The notes beneath the pieces were generated by a model that saw nothing but the letters and a program-made list of their open reading frames with translations, was not told the origin of the DNA and searched no databases. From the IMG/VR virus record IMGVR_UViG_3300027973_000059, positions 1 to 64,000 of that record: a stretch of 64,000 nucleotides of DNA, one strand, 5' to 3'. Every line of letters begins with the position of its first letter. Position 1 is the first letter of the stretch. The DNA is from a virus. Made by a program: the position numbers and the translations under genes. Below, in pieces: positions 24,129 through 32,469 of this stretch.

Positions 24129-24401
24129 ATGAAACCAATTAGAGATTTAGTTTTAGTAAAGCCATTTATGGCGGAAGGTGTTACAGAGGGAGGGTTATTT
24201 TTGCCTGAAAACTATATTGAAAGAAGCTGTAAGGCTAAAGTAGTTTCTACCGGAAGAGGCACAGCTAAAATAAAAATGGAGGCAAAAAAAGATGATATTA
24301 TTTTTCATATCAAAGGAGCAGGGGAAGCAATTTTATTAAACGATGAATTGCATTTTTTGATTCGTCACAATGATATATTAGCTTACGTTTCAAATAATTA
24401 A
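24129..24401 (+). CDS. GroES-like co-chaperonin
   Basis: A 90-residue protein with the GroES/Cpn10 layout: KPIRDLVLVKPFMAEGVTEGGLFLPENYIE (first strand, then mobile-loop-like EGVTEGGLFLP), a central KAKVVSTGRGTAK strand and the final DILAYVSN strand. Phage GroES-like proteins such as T4 Gp31 let host GroEL fold the major capsid protein. Its place within the virion cassette fits such a role, although activity is inferred. Confidence 0.8.
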   Translation: MKPIRDLVLVKPFMAEGVTEGGLFLPENYIERSCKAKVVSTGRGTAKIKMEAKKDDIIFHIKGAGEAILLNDELHFLIRHNDILAYVSNN

Positions 24402-24403
24402 AA

Positions 24404-25174
24404 ATGTCACAAGCAAGAAATTATATAACAATAGATTCAGTAATCAATGATTACATTGATGAAAGTGAACAATCAGTCCACAAATACGCTAAATTATATA
24501 ATATAGCAGTTAGGGGAATGGAAAAACTTGGCCTAGATTTTTTCTATAAAATTAGAACGGTTAAGATACCAATTGATACAACAAACTATACTGCTCAACT
24601 GCCTAATGATTACATTAGTTATACTAAGATAGGTGTATTAAACTCGGTAGGTGAAATTATTCCTTTGAAGTTTAATAACAAAATGACTTATTATGCAGAC
24701 CAACAGCCAGATAGACTTGCTTTAACGCAAGATAATACATTAGCAACATGGTATCAATCTGATTTGCCTTTATGGTTTAATTATTGGGATGGATATGGGT
24801 TTAATAATATTTATGGCTTACCAAGTGGCTCACCATTTGTAGGCTCGTTTAATATAGACGATTCTAATGGGGTGGTTCTTTTAAATCAATATTTTTATTA
24901 TTCTTATTTGATGATAGAATATTTATCTAGCGGAAACCCAGATGAGCCATTTAGAATACCTATTCAATTTAGAGAGGCATTATTATCATTCTTAGCTTGG
25001 AGAGATATAGCATCTATGCCAAGTACGAGAAAAGGTAATCTAGGCGATAAAAGAGATAGAAAGCAAGAATTTTACAATCAAAGAAGAATTGCTAACGCTC
25101 AATTTAAGCCATTGTACTTAATGCAAGCTTACGAACAAAATTTAGACACACAAAGAATGACTGTAAAAGCTTAG
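24404..25174 (+). CDS. Putative tail/connector protein
   Basis: A 256-residue protein (MSQARNYITIDSVINDYIDESEQSVHKYAKLYNIAVRGMEK shows a helical N-terminus) with a beta-rich centre containing many aromatic residues and a basic helical end (RDRKQEFYNQRRIANAQFKP). The pattern of helical ends around a beta core resembles tail-tubular A/adaptor proteins of short-tailed phages. Directly precedes the tail-stabilisation gene. Confidence 0.5.
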   Translation: MSQARNYITIDSVINDYIDESEQSVHKYAKLYNIAVRGMEKLGLDFFYKIRTVKIPIDTTNYTAQLPNDYISYTKIGVLNSVGEIIPLKFNNKMTYYADQQPDRLALTQDNTLATWYQSDLPLWFNYWDGYGFNNIYGLPSGSPFVGSFNIDDSNGVVLLNQYFYYSYLMIEYLSSGNPDEPFRIPIQFREALLSFLAWRDIASMPSTRKGNLGDKRDRKQEFYNQRRIANAQFKPLYLMQAYEQNLDTQRMTVKA

Positions 25175-25180
25175 AAATAA

Positions 25181-28100
25181 ATGCCAATTATAAATAACCC
25201 TTTTAATGGTAAGCTTAATTTAGATGTTGCGGAATATAGAATATCCAATGGCGATTATATTGATGCTTTAAATATAACCAAAGACGCACAAGGAATTAGT
25301 CAAGATATGGTTATTTCGAATATAATTGGGAATACGTTAATTCCTTATACTTTACCAGAAGGAACTAATAAAGTAATTGGATTTTATTCAGATAAAATAA
25401 GGAATAGAGCATATTATTTTCTTTGGAATAGTGAAGGGTATAATAGTATAATCTATTATGATTTGAGTAATGATTCTATTACAACAGTATTAGAAAGTAG
25501 AACAGATAGCGATGATATTGATATTTTAAATTTTAATCCTTCATATAAAGTTCTTTCAGTTAATATATTTTATAGAGATGATGAGGGTGATTTGCTATTC
25601 TTTAATGATGGTTTAAATCCTCCAAAAAATATTAATGTAAATGATAATTATGGGACATCTTGGAAATATGAGTATTTATTAATAGCTAAAGCTCCACCAA
25701 TAATGCCTCCCAAGGTAGTTTATGAAAATGATACTACAGTAACAATTAATAATTTAAGAAATAAGTTATTTCAATTTACATATAGATATGTGTATGTGAA
25801 TAATGAAAAATCTGTATGGAGTTCTAAAAGCATAGTTCCACTTCCTCAACAAGATACTTTATTGTTAACTGATGATGTAATATTTACAAACAATTCAAGG
25901 ATTTCTGTATCAGTATCTACTGGTGGTTTAGATGTAAAGGGGGTAGAAATTTCATTTAGAGAAACATCTAATGGTTTTACAAGCGATTGGTATTTTATTA
26001 AATTATTTAATAAATCCGATTTGGGTATAGATGATAATGTTATATATACATATAATTTTTATAACGATAGCCTATATACGCAAATTGATGTTTTAGAAAC
26101 ATCTCAATTGCAAGATTTTGTTCCACAAAAAGCAAATGCAGCTGAATTAGCTAATGGAAATGTTTTATTATATTCTGGTATAACGGAAAGTTATAATAAA
26201 ACAAATATGAATTTAGTTGGAAATTCTTTTTCTGATTTAGATGGGTATTATTTTGATTATTGTGGATTATTATTTTTTGCAACTAGCAATGGGTTAAATA
26301 GTGGCGTATATGGTACAATACTAAAAATTTATTTATTTGGTACTGGTGCAAATACTACAAATATTGTAAGCATTTTAAATAATGCAAATACGGAATTTGT
26401 TATTAACGCTGTTGATGATACTGGTGCAGATATAGGAATGACATATACCAATGCTTCTGCAACAGGTAATGTAAGCGCTATTTTAACTGCAATATCTAAT
26501 GCTTTGATTGCAAACGGCTGGTCTAATTCAAGCATTGAAAATAATATATTAACAATAAGTTTTAGTGCAGGATTTTTATTGCAATCAAGTGGAAATAAAT
26601 TTATAGAAACAGCTGACAATACAGTATTTGCAAATACATGGAATGCCGGGTATGCTTATGCTTTGCAATATTTTGATGCAGAAGGTAGAACTATAGGCGC
26701 TCAAACTAGCTTAACAGCCACAATTAATACTCCAAATTCAGGATATAATTGGTATAGTCAACCTTTTCTTGAGATATTAAATAGACCACCATTAGAAGCT
26801 ACTTACTATCAAGTATTAAGGTCTAATAACACAACTTATAATAAAAGATTATTTTGGATAAGCAGAGGGGCTTATGCTAGTACATCTCAAGATACAACAG
26901 TTCAAAGATTTGCTTATTTAGATATAAGTAATATAGAAGATTATAATTTACAAATAACATCTACTCAAGGAGTAGTTTCATATAATTTTGTTCAAGGGGA
27001 TAGAGTTACATTTTTAGCTAGATACAATGCAAATAATGATGTTATTCCAATTTACGAGCAATATGATTTTGAAATTTTAGGTACTGAATCTACTATTGTT
27101 TTAGAAAATGGCACTAGAAAATTAGGAAATTTTATTAAATTTTTATATCCAGAAGCTGCTAATAATAACTTTAATTTTAGTTTTGGTGCATTACCATTGC
27201 CTTTTGGCACAACTGCGGAAGATTTCTTGCATTATCAAATATTTTTATATAATTATAGGAGTAATGCTAGCGCTACAGAAAGATTATATTACGAATTTGG
27301 TAAATGTTATGGAATAGGCAATCCGGGTACAAGTCTTGCATATCATATGGGAGATGAAACACAATCAGCTACAAACCCATCAACAAGTCCTGCAATTGTA
27401 AGTATGGCTAATGGAGATTTATTTTTTAGAAAAAGAAAAGTTCCATATAATGATAATTATATATTTACATCAGGTGCTACTAGTCAAGATATTAATTCAA
27501 TAATGCAAATTAATGTAATACCTACAAGTCCAATTTCAAATTCAAGTTATATTGTTAAAACACAAGATTTTAATAATAATCTACCTGCTAATTTTCCAAC
27601 ATTTTCTAGTTCAAATTATTTCTTTTGGAATATATTAGCAACAAAAGCGTTAGTATTAAAATTAAAAGCTGATTTTTCTGTATATCAATCACAAGATAAT
27701 AATAATACTAATTTCAATTTTAGGGCGCTTATAATATCATCTACTTCTTCAAGTTTAATTGACTTATTCCCAACTAAAATTGTTCAATCTCAGGTACAAA
27801 CATCTTTTGTACTTGATAATGTAATTTCTATTCCACCTAATTCAAAGCTTTGGTTACTTTGTTATACAGAAAACATTTTAGCTGGTGAAACATTTACCAT
27901 CAATCCATTTAATTTAAATTTTCAAGTATTAAAAAATAGTATAATAAATATTATTGAGTCTAGTTTTATTGATACATATAATTTAGTTACTAATAGTAAT
28001 GGAAGGGCTTCGGTAATTGATGAGAATGCGAAACAAACATATTTCCCAACTTTAATTAGATTTGGTGGGGCATACCAAGTAAACACAAATATTAATAAAA

Positions 28101-29299
28101 TTAATAATTTTGTATATGAAAATTTTGATGAGTATGATAGAAGTTTTGGTGATGTACTAAGATTGCATGTTAGAGATAGATATTTAAAAGTTTACCAAAA
28201 GTTTAAGGTAGGCAATGTGCCTATTTTGACTCAAATAGTTAAGGATAGCGCCAATAATCCATTACAAGCAAATACCGATACCTTAATTAATAAGATTCAG
28301 TATTACGCTGGTGATTATGGGATTGGAGATGCAGCAACAAGTCTAGCTTGGAATAATTTTGCCGATTACTTTGTAGATAATTATAGAGGTGTAGTTTGTA
28401 GATTAAGTCAAGATGGTATTACTCCAATAAGTATTACCAATAGAGTGAATGCATTCTTTGTAGCTAACCTTACCGCTTACAGACAAGAATTAAACAATGG
28501 AGTATCTGCTGAAGCGGGTTTGCCATATGGTGGTAACCCTTGTATCTATGGTGTATTTGATGCTTATACTAATAAGTATATCCTTGGAATGGAGGAAATC
28601 AATAGATATGAACCAGATTGTAATTATAACGGAGGAACAGCTACTACTATTATTTTAGATTGTACATTTAACGGAGGGACAGCTACTTTGCCGCCAATTG
28701 ATTGCGCATTAGTTGGAGGTACATTTGTTGCTATTCCGGGTCCAAATACATATGCTTTAGGCATTAGTGGTCCTGCGGGAGGCACATTTGCTTGTGCTAA
28801 TTATTATAATGATACCACAATACTTTATACAGCGTCAGGAGTTACAGTTTTAGCTAATGGGGTTCATTTATATTCAGTTTATAATACAGTAGATGCCCCA
28901 GCAGGATTTTATTCTGATAGTATAAATTCTTGGGAAATTGTAGCTGGTGGTATATTAGCTAATCAAACAGCTTGTCCTATGCCGGGTTCTCTTGCAGTTA
29001 CTCAAGTGATAGGTGGTATTACGTCACAGCAGCCAACACCGGGAAATTACGAATGGTATCCAAATGCAACAGTTAGCATAAATATGCCATATATATCAGA
29101 TATTACATTTGTAGTTGAAGTAGATTATGATGCATATTTAAGTACTCAATTTATATCTGTAACAATACTAGCGGGTAATACTACTGGTTTTGGAGAAAAT
29201 GGGCCATTCACAGGTCTTGTAACCACTCCTAATGTAGTTTCAGAATGTATATTTTCATGTGATACACCAAGTGTAGATTTAACTGGATATTCGTGTTAA
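25181..29299 (+). CDS. Tail stabilisation / tail hub protein
   Basis: A 1372-residue, beta-rich protein. The N-terminal 600 residues (MPIINNPFNGKLNLDVAEYRISNGDYIDALNIT; KVIGFYSDKIRNRAYYFLWNSEG) resemble the propeller-like stabilisation proteins that plug and extend short tails (P22 gp10-like). The C-terminal 250 residues hold Cys/Gly-rich repeats (CNYNGGTAT; CTFNGGTAT; CALVGGTF) followed by beta sandwiches, perhaps receptor-facing. Two small proteins with a similar style follow. Function is inferred from pattern and position. Confidence 0.65.
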   Translation: MPIINNPFNGKLNLDVAEYRISNGDYIDALNITKDAQGISQDMVISNIIGNTLIPYTLPEGTNKVIGFYSDKIRNRAYYFLWNSEGYNSIIYYDLSNDSITTVLESRTDSDDIDILNFNPSYKVLSVNIFYRDDEGDLLFFNDGLNPPKNINVNDNYGTSWKYEYLLIAKAPPIMPPKVVYENDTTVTINNLRNKLFQFTYRYVYVNNEKSVWSSKSIVPLPQQDTLLLTDDVIFTNNSRISVSVSTGGLDVKGVEISFRETSNGFTSDWYFIKLFNKSDLGIDDNVIYTYNFYNDSLYTQIDVLETSQLQDFVPQKANAAELANGNVLLYSGITESYNKTNMNLVGNSFSDLDGYYFDYCGLLFFATSNGLNSGVYGTILKIYLFGTGANTTNIVSILNNANTEFVINAVDDTGADIGMTYTNASATGNVSAILTAISNALIANGWSNSSIENNILTISFSAGFLLQSSGNKFIETADNTVFANTWNAGYAYALQYFDAEGRTIGAQTSLTATINTPNSGYNWYSQPFLEILNRPPLEATYYQVLRSNNTTYNKRLFWISRGAYASTSQDTTVQRFAYLDISNIEDYNLQITSTQGVVSYNFVQGDRVTFLARYNANNDVIPIYEQYDFEILGTESTIVLENGTRKLGNFIKFLYPEAANNNFNFSFGALPLPFGTTAEDFLHYQIFLYNYRSNASATERLYYEFGKCYGIGNPGTSLAYHMGDETQSATNPSTSPAIVSMANGDLFFRKRKVPYNDNYIFTSGATSQDINSIMQINVIPTSPISNSSYIVKTQDFNNNLPANFPTFSSSNYFFWNILATKALVLKLKADFSVYQSQDNNNTNFNFRALIISSTSSSLIDLFPTKIVQSQVQTSFVLDNVISIPPNSKLWLLCYTENILAGETFTINPFNLNFQVLKNSIINIIESSFIDTYNLVTNSNGRASVIDENAKQTYFPTLIRFGGAYQVNTNINKINNFVYENFDEYDRSFGDVLRLHVRDRYLKVYQKFKVGNVPILTQIVKDSANNPLQANTDTLINKIQYYAGDYGIGDAATSLAWNNFADYFVDNYRGVVCRLSQDGITPISITNRVNAFFVANLTAYRQELNNGVSAEAGLPYGGNPCIYGVFDAYTNKYILGMEEINRYEPDCNYNGGTATTIILDCTFNGGTATLPPIDCALVGGTFVAIPGPNTYALGISGPAGGTFACANYYNDTTILYTASGVTVLANGVHLYSVYNTVDAPAGFYSDSINSWEIVAGGILANQTACPMPGSLAVTQVIGGITSQQPTPGNYEWYPNATVSINMPYISDITFVVEVDYDAYLSTQFISVTILAGNTTGFGENGPFTGLVTTPNVVSECIFSCDTPSVDLTGYSC

Positions 29300-29317
29300 A
29301 AATAAAAATAATATAAT

Positions 29318-29542
29318 ATGTCATTTTCAGCAACAATAAGTTTAGTAAGTGGGGGTGTAAATACTGGACCATTTGACCTTTATTCTAATACTGATTCATA
29401 TACAAGCGCTTTTGCTAGTGGTATAAGTTTAGCATCAATGATAACAGGGTATATAGCACTTACTGTTCCAACTTCAACAACAACTTGCAGAGTAAAATCT
29501 GCTGGCGAATGTGTCAACTATGTAGATATTCTAATTTCTTAA
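29318..29542 (+). CDS. Small virion-type protein, paralogue 1
   Basis: A 74-residue protein (MSFSATISLVSGGVNTGPFDLYSN...) with two Cys near the end in TTTCRVKSAGECVNY. It shares a pattern with the next gene: GPFDLYS/GPVFNLT, a hydrophobic middle, then a Ser-rich turn with xGxCxN and a final strand. Probably a small beta-sandwich tail accessory. Confidence 0.5.
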   Translation: MSFSATISLVSGGVNTGPFDLYSNTDSYTSAFASGISLASMITGYIALTVPTSTTTCRVKSAGECVNYVDILIS

Positions 29543-29561
29543 TATATATAAAAAATTAAAA

Positions 29562-29780
29562 ATGATTGTAACGTTAACATTAAATGGAGGTCAAGGAGTT
29601 TCTTTAGGACCAGTTTTTAATCTTACAGCAGATGTGGGGGTAGTAAGTCCTCATACAGTAACTTTGACGCAATTATTGGCAGGATTAGAAATAAATGTAG
29701 ATATTATTGCTACGGAGGTAATTGTGCAATCTACTGGAAATTGCACTAATTCATTAACCATTCCAATAGTACCAGCATAA
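29562..29780 (+). CDS. Small virion-type protein, paralogue 2
   Basis: A 72-residue protein (MIVTLTLNGGQGVSLGPVFNL...) aligning with the preceding gene product along its length and ending STGNCTNSLTIPI. The tandem arrangement indicates duplication. It overlaps the next gene by one base. Confidence 0.5.
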   Translation: MIVTLTLNGGQGVSLGPVFNLTADVGVVSPHTVTLTQLLAGLEINVDIIATEVIVQSTGNCTNSLTIPIVPA

Positions 29781-30337
29781 TGCCAAATACTTTATTATTT
29801 CATCAAGACCCATATACCATCTCATTTGATGAGGTAGGTAATAATTTTGAGTCATTTTATTCGTATTACCCAGAGTATTATGGATGTCTTAATACTAAGC
29901 TATTTTCATTTAAAGATGGTGAAATATGGGCGCATAATAATACAAGTACATATTGTAATTTTTATGGTGTTCAAGGGGATGCATCTATAACTACCGTATT
30001 TAATTCTGGGTCATTGGATAAAAAGACTTGGGTTTCCATTATGGAAACAGGCAATATCGCATGGGCTTGCCCAATAATATATACCCAAATGGACACAGGG
30101 GGAACAAGTAATAATAAGCAAGAAAGCGAACTTTTGGCATCAGATTTTACTATTTTGGAATCTGAGTACCAAGCATCATTTTTAAGGGATTCTAACAGCC
30201 CCGGAGGGCTTGTAGAAGGGGATAGTTTAAAAGGTGGTTACATGGTCGTAAAATTTGAGAAAACAAGTGCCAATTCTTTCGTATATTTGAACAGCGCAAC
30301 AACTAAATTCATCAATTCAGCATTAAATAATAGATAA
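29780..30337 (+). CDS. Unknown tail-cassette protein
   Basis: A 185-residue beta-rich protein (MPNTLLFHQDPYTISFDEVGNNFESFYSYYPEYYG) with many aromatic residues. Ends two bases before the next start. It resembles the terminal part of tail stabilisation proteins in related phages and may be a split C-terminal module. Function not established. Confidence 0.45.
   Translation: MPNTLLFHQDPYTISFDEVGNNFESFYSYYPEYYGCLNTKLFSFKDGEIWAHNNTSTYCNFYGVQGDASITTVFNSGSLDKKTWVSIMETGNIAWACPIIYTQMDTGGTSNNKQESELLASDFTILESEYQASFLRDSNSPGGLVEGDSLKGGYMVVKFEKTSANSFVYLNSATTKFINSALNNR
30282..30289 (+). promoter_or_regulatory. Possible internal promoter core (TATATTTG)
   Basis: TATATTTG inside the end of the 29780 gene, 50 bp upstream of the next ATG. 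A chance match is possible. Confidence 0.3.
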
Positions 30338-30339
30338 TT

Positions 30340-31155
30340 ATGGACCCATTTACAATTGCCGCTATCGCAGGAGGCGCACAAGCATTAGGCGGTGCTGCAC
30401 AAAGCATTTTTAGCGGTAGAAAAAAAGCCGAAAGAGAATTAAATGCATTTGCAAAACAAAGTCCATTATATCAAGGTAGTAAATCAATTAATGATTATTA
30501 CCAACAAGCAATGAATAGATATAATGAAAATCCTTATCAATCTCAACAATATCAACTAGGTTCTATGAATGCTCAAAGAGCAACAGCTCAAGGCATTGGC
30601 GCATTACAAGATAGACGTTCTGCTATTGGAGGTATTGGTAGATTAGCGGCAGGGCAACAAAATGCTATGCAAAATTTAGGCGCACAAGCAGAAGCTCAAA
30701 GAAATCAAAGATTTGGTCAATACGGTCAAGCATCGCAAGCAAAAGCTTCTGAAGATTATAAAATGTTTGATATTAACCAAATGACTCCATATAACAGACA
30801 ATTACAATTAAAACAATTGGCAGCTCAAGCAGCAAACGAAAGAAATAATGCGGGGCTTCAAATGGTGGGTAGTGCATTAGGCGGTGTAGCTCAAGCAGGA
30901 ATAATGTCTGGGTATAATAAATTGCCTGTTGATAAATTGCCTCTTGATAAAGTAGCAAATCTTCCATCTCCTTCTTTTGGCAATCCAAATGCTGGAAAGT
31001 TTGCTTCATTAAGTAAATTAGGGACTTTAGGTGCAAATTTTGGAACATATAAATCTATATTTGGTAATAAATATTCATTACCAAATATTGGCGGGATATC
31101 TCAAGCAAATAATTATCCACAAATTCAAGGTGAATCTTTCTATCCAGAATATTAA
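30340..31155 (+). CDS. Putative internal virion / ejection protein
   Basis: A 271-residue protein with a hydrophobic Gly/Ala N-terminus (MDPFTIAAIAGGAQALGGAAQSIFSG) then a Gln/Ala-rich helical body (QQNAMQNLGAQAEAQRNQRFG). This profile fits small ejection proteins of short-tailed phages (T7 gp14-like), which insert into the host envelope. Followed by two larger candidates for internal proteins. Confidence 0.6.
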   Translation: MDPFTIAAIAGGAQALGGAAQSIFSGRKKAERELNAFAKQSPLYQGSKSINDYYQQAMNRYNENPYQSQQYQLGSMNAQRATAQGIGALQDRRSAIGGIGRLAAGQQNAMQNLGAQAEAQRNQRFGQYGQASQAKASEDYKMFDINQMTPYNRQLQLKQLAAQAANERNNAGLQMVGSALGGVAQAGIMSGYNKLPVDKLPLDKVANLPSPSFGNPNAGKFASLSKLGTLGANFGTYKSIFGNKYSLPNIGGISQANNYPQIQGESFYPEY

Positions 31156-31173
31156 TTATTAAAATAATAAAAA

Positions 31174-32445
31174 GTGGCAGCAACAGGATTATTAGGAATA
31201 AACCCATATCAAAAAGGAGTAGCTATAGATATATCATCTAAGCCAATTAATTTAGCTATTCAATTAGAACAAAAAGAAGCAGCTAAAAGAGATGCCTTAG
31301 ATAAGTATTTCATGGATTACGAAAAGACTTTAAGTCAAAATGGAATGCGTCCTCAAGACCAAAATTTATTTTTAAGCAAATTAGGGGAAGCTAAACAATA
31401 TTATTTTAAAAATAGAGATAAGATATTAAATCCAGCTAAATACGGAGCAGAAGCTCAATCAACCTATAGTTCTTTATTAAGAGAAGGTCAAAGTTTAATA
31501 GGAGAATCAAAAGCTCAATTAGAAGATGACAAATTGGTAGCTCGAAATATTTATAATGCTACTCAACAAGGTAAAACAATACATGATGGCTTAATACCAA
31601 TGATAGATGCTTCTCATCGTAATATAAGGGACAAAGAATTTAAAAGAGTTGACCCTTATGCTTTACAATTTGATGACCCTTTTAAATTAGACCAATTTGA
31701 AAAATCTATATTTGCAGGAATTGAACCTAACAAAGTAAATTCTGGGTATAGAACTAATTCTGCTGGCCAAGTAATTAATTTATATAAAAATGAATATGAC
31801 CCACAAAGCTTAAAAGTATTTGGTAATAGGGCTAAATCATTATATGAAACAAATCCCGCTGTGGCAAGAGAAACTAATAGATTAATTAAGACAGGAGATT
31901 ATTTAGACCTTCAACCATATTATGAAAAATTAAATCCTAAAAAAAATATACAAAATGCAGAGCCATCTGATGTAGCTGCCGCTTTTGCATTAAGTTTAAA
32001 GCAACTTGGTAAAACTATTGAAACAGCACCTGCATTTAGACCAAGTGGACCACAACAAGAACAATATAGTCCAGAGGAACACTTAGATAGAATAATAACA
32101 GAAAGTCCACAAGAATTAGATTTTACTATAAATGGTAAAAAAATGAATGGTAATCAAATTGATTTACCAGAAGTATTGAAAAATAAATATGGTAAAAAAA
32201 TTGGTGATGCAACGTATAGACCTAGTTATTTTATAATTTCAAAAAATAAAGGTACACTTTACCCTATTTATGTTGAAGGTAAAACAAAATCAGGTAATGA
32301 TGAAATAACAACTGGCGACCCTATATCGGTAGTAAACGATTTATTACCTGCTATGGGTGAGCAATATGCAGGGAAAGCGTTTTTAAGAAAAAGTCCTATA
32401 ACTGGTTTAAGTACCAGTGGAAGTAAGAAAAAGAAAGTTTGGTAA
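31174..32445 (+). CDS. Putative internal virion protein
   Basis: A 423-residue helical protein starting at GTG (MAATGLLGINPYQKGVAIDISSK), with helix-rich AAKRDALDKYFMDYEKTL and a basic end (GSKKKKVW). Located between two likely ejection proteins. No enzyme motif seen. Confidence 0.45.
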   Translation: MAATGLLGINPYQKGVAIDISSKPINLAIQLEQKEAAKRDALDKYFMDYEKTLSQNGMRPQDQNLFLSKLGEAKQYYFKNRDKILNPAKYGAEAQSTYSSLLREGQSLIGESKAQLEDDKLVARNIYNATQQGKTIHDGLIPMIDASHRNIRDKEFKRVDPYALQFDDPFKLDQFEKSIFAGIEPNKVNSGYRTNSAGQVINLYKNEYDPQSLKVFGNRAKSLYETNPAVARETNRLIKTGDYLDLQPYYEKLNPKKNIQNAEPSDVAAAFALSLKQLGKTIETAPAFRPSGPQQEQYSPEEHLDRIITESPQELDFTINGKKMNGNQIDLPEVLKNKYGKKIGDATYRPSYFIISKNKGTLYPIYVEGKTKSGNDEITTGDPISVVNDLLPAMGEQYAGKAFLRKSPITGLSTSGSKKKKVW

Positions 32446-32469
32446 GATTTAAATTAACAATACAGCAAA

